64,000 nt of DNA from Chlorocebus sabaeus (lineage: Eukaryota > Chordata > Mammalia > Primates > Cercopithecidae). The notes under the pieces were generated by a model. That model ran no database searches, had not been told where the DNA came from, and saw only the letters and a list, made by a program, of their open reading frames with translations. The DNA is taken from NCBI RefSeq assembly GCF_047675955.1, contig NC_132916.1:67015481-67079480 (forward strand), given 5' to 3'. The position numbers and the translations under genes are program-made. Positions 63,664-64,000 of the stretch are shown in pieces; the first letter of the stretch is position 1; every line of letters begins with the position of its first letter.

Positions 63664-64000
63664 GGGCATATACATTACTTTTGATAGATTTCTTGTCATA
63701 TTTGTTTATGTCTTTAAAACTTTGACTCAAGCATGTTAAAAAATCCATTTAATCTTTCAGGATTCTTGGAAATATATGAAGGAGTATGTATAAACACATA
63801 TACATGTGTAATTATATGGGTACTCACATAAATTGGAAGAGTCTATATATAAAATTTTATATATGCTTTATTTTCATTTTTATGTTTTATATTTTTATTT
63901 CTAGCATGTATTTTTATTTTTATGTATACTTATAACTGTATAATTTAATTGCCAAAAATTATGTTAAATGGGTATGAGAAAATTGTTACTATCTGTTTGA

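Overview
The window is vertebrate, specifically primate, genomic DNA. Short coding blocks sit between GT-AG introns, and there are many Alu elements (a primate-specific SINE) with older MIR, L2, L1, MER5 and MaLR relics. There are no bacterial-type operons, no CRISPR array and no tRNA or rRNA gene.

Everything coding belongs to one plus-strand gene, the adhesion G-protein-coupled receptor ADGRG6 (GPR126). Twenty consecutive internal exons were placed base by base. They join in one open frame of about 1,069 residues, with matching phase at every junction and no stop codon. In order they encode the end of the signal-peptide region, a CUB domain (7578-7922), a pentraxin-like PTX domain (10191-10814), two small symmetric exons of linker, a SEA-like segment with a furin site (exons near 28.3, 31.0, 31.9 and 36.0 kb), a hormone-receptor motif (38.9 and 40.4 kb), the GAIN domain with its GPS autoproteolysis site (41.0-49.7 kb), and seven-transmembrane segments 1 to most of 7 (53.2-58.3 kb). 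The first exons (promoter, 5'UTR, start codon, most of the signal peptide) lie upstream of the window. The end of TM7 and the cytoplasmic tail lie downstream. Exon numbers 3-22 are inferred from the human gene.

Against the human protein as I remember it, the CUB and PTX exons are identical, the 7TM exons differ at about three residues, and the SEA-HormR-GAIN part carries about fifteen changes. This suggests a non-human anthropoid primate such as an Old World monkey, but only an alignment can settle it.

The rest is intron. 1-7.6 kb is intron with Alu, MER5, MIR and L2 relics. 10.8-20.0 kb holds two tandem Alus, an L1 relic, a solo ERV1-type LTR with a 4-bp target duplication and another LTR-like repeat. 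21.9-28.3 kb (inferred intron 6) holds a perfect 10-bp-stem, GAAC-loop hairpin matching the recurrent non-coding mutation hotspot described in human tumours, plus two DNA-transposon relics. 32-37 kb has Alus in opposite orientation flanking one exon. 58.3-64 kb has L2 and a structurally complete, reverse-oriented THE1-class MaLR element with two LTRs and a 5-bp target duplication. I found no undescribed gene system. The most notable items are the hairpin, splice-site ambiguities, symmetric cassette-type exons and the clustered protein divergence.
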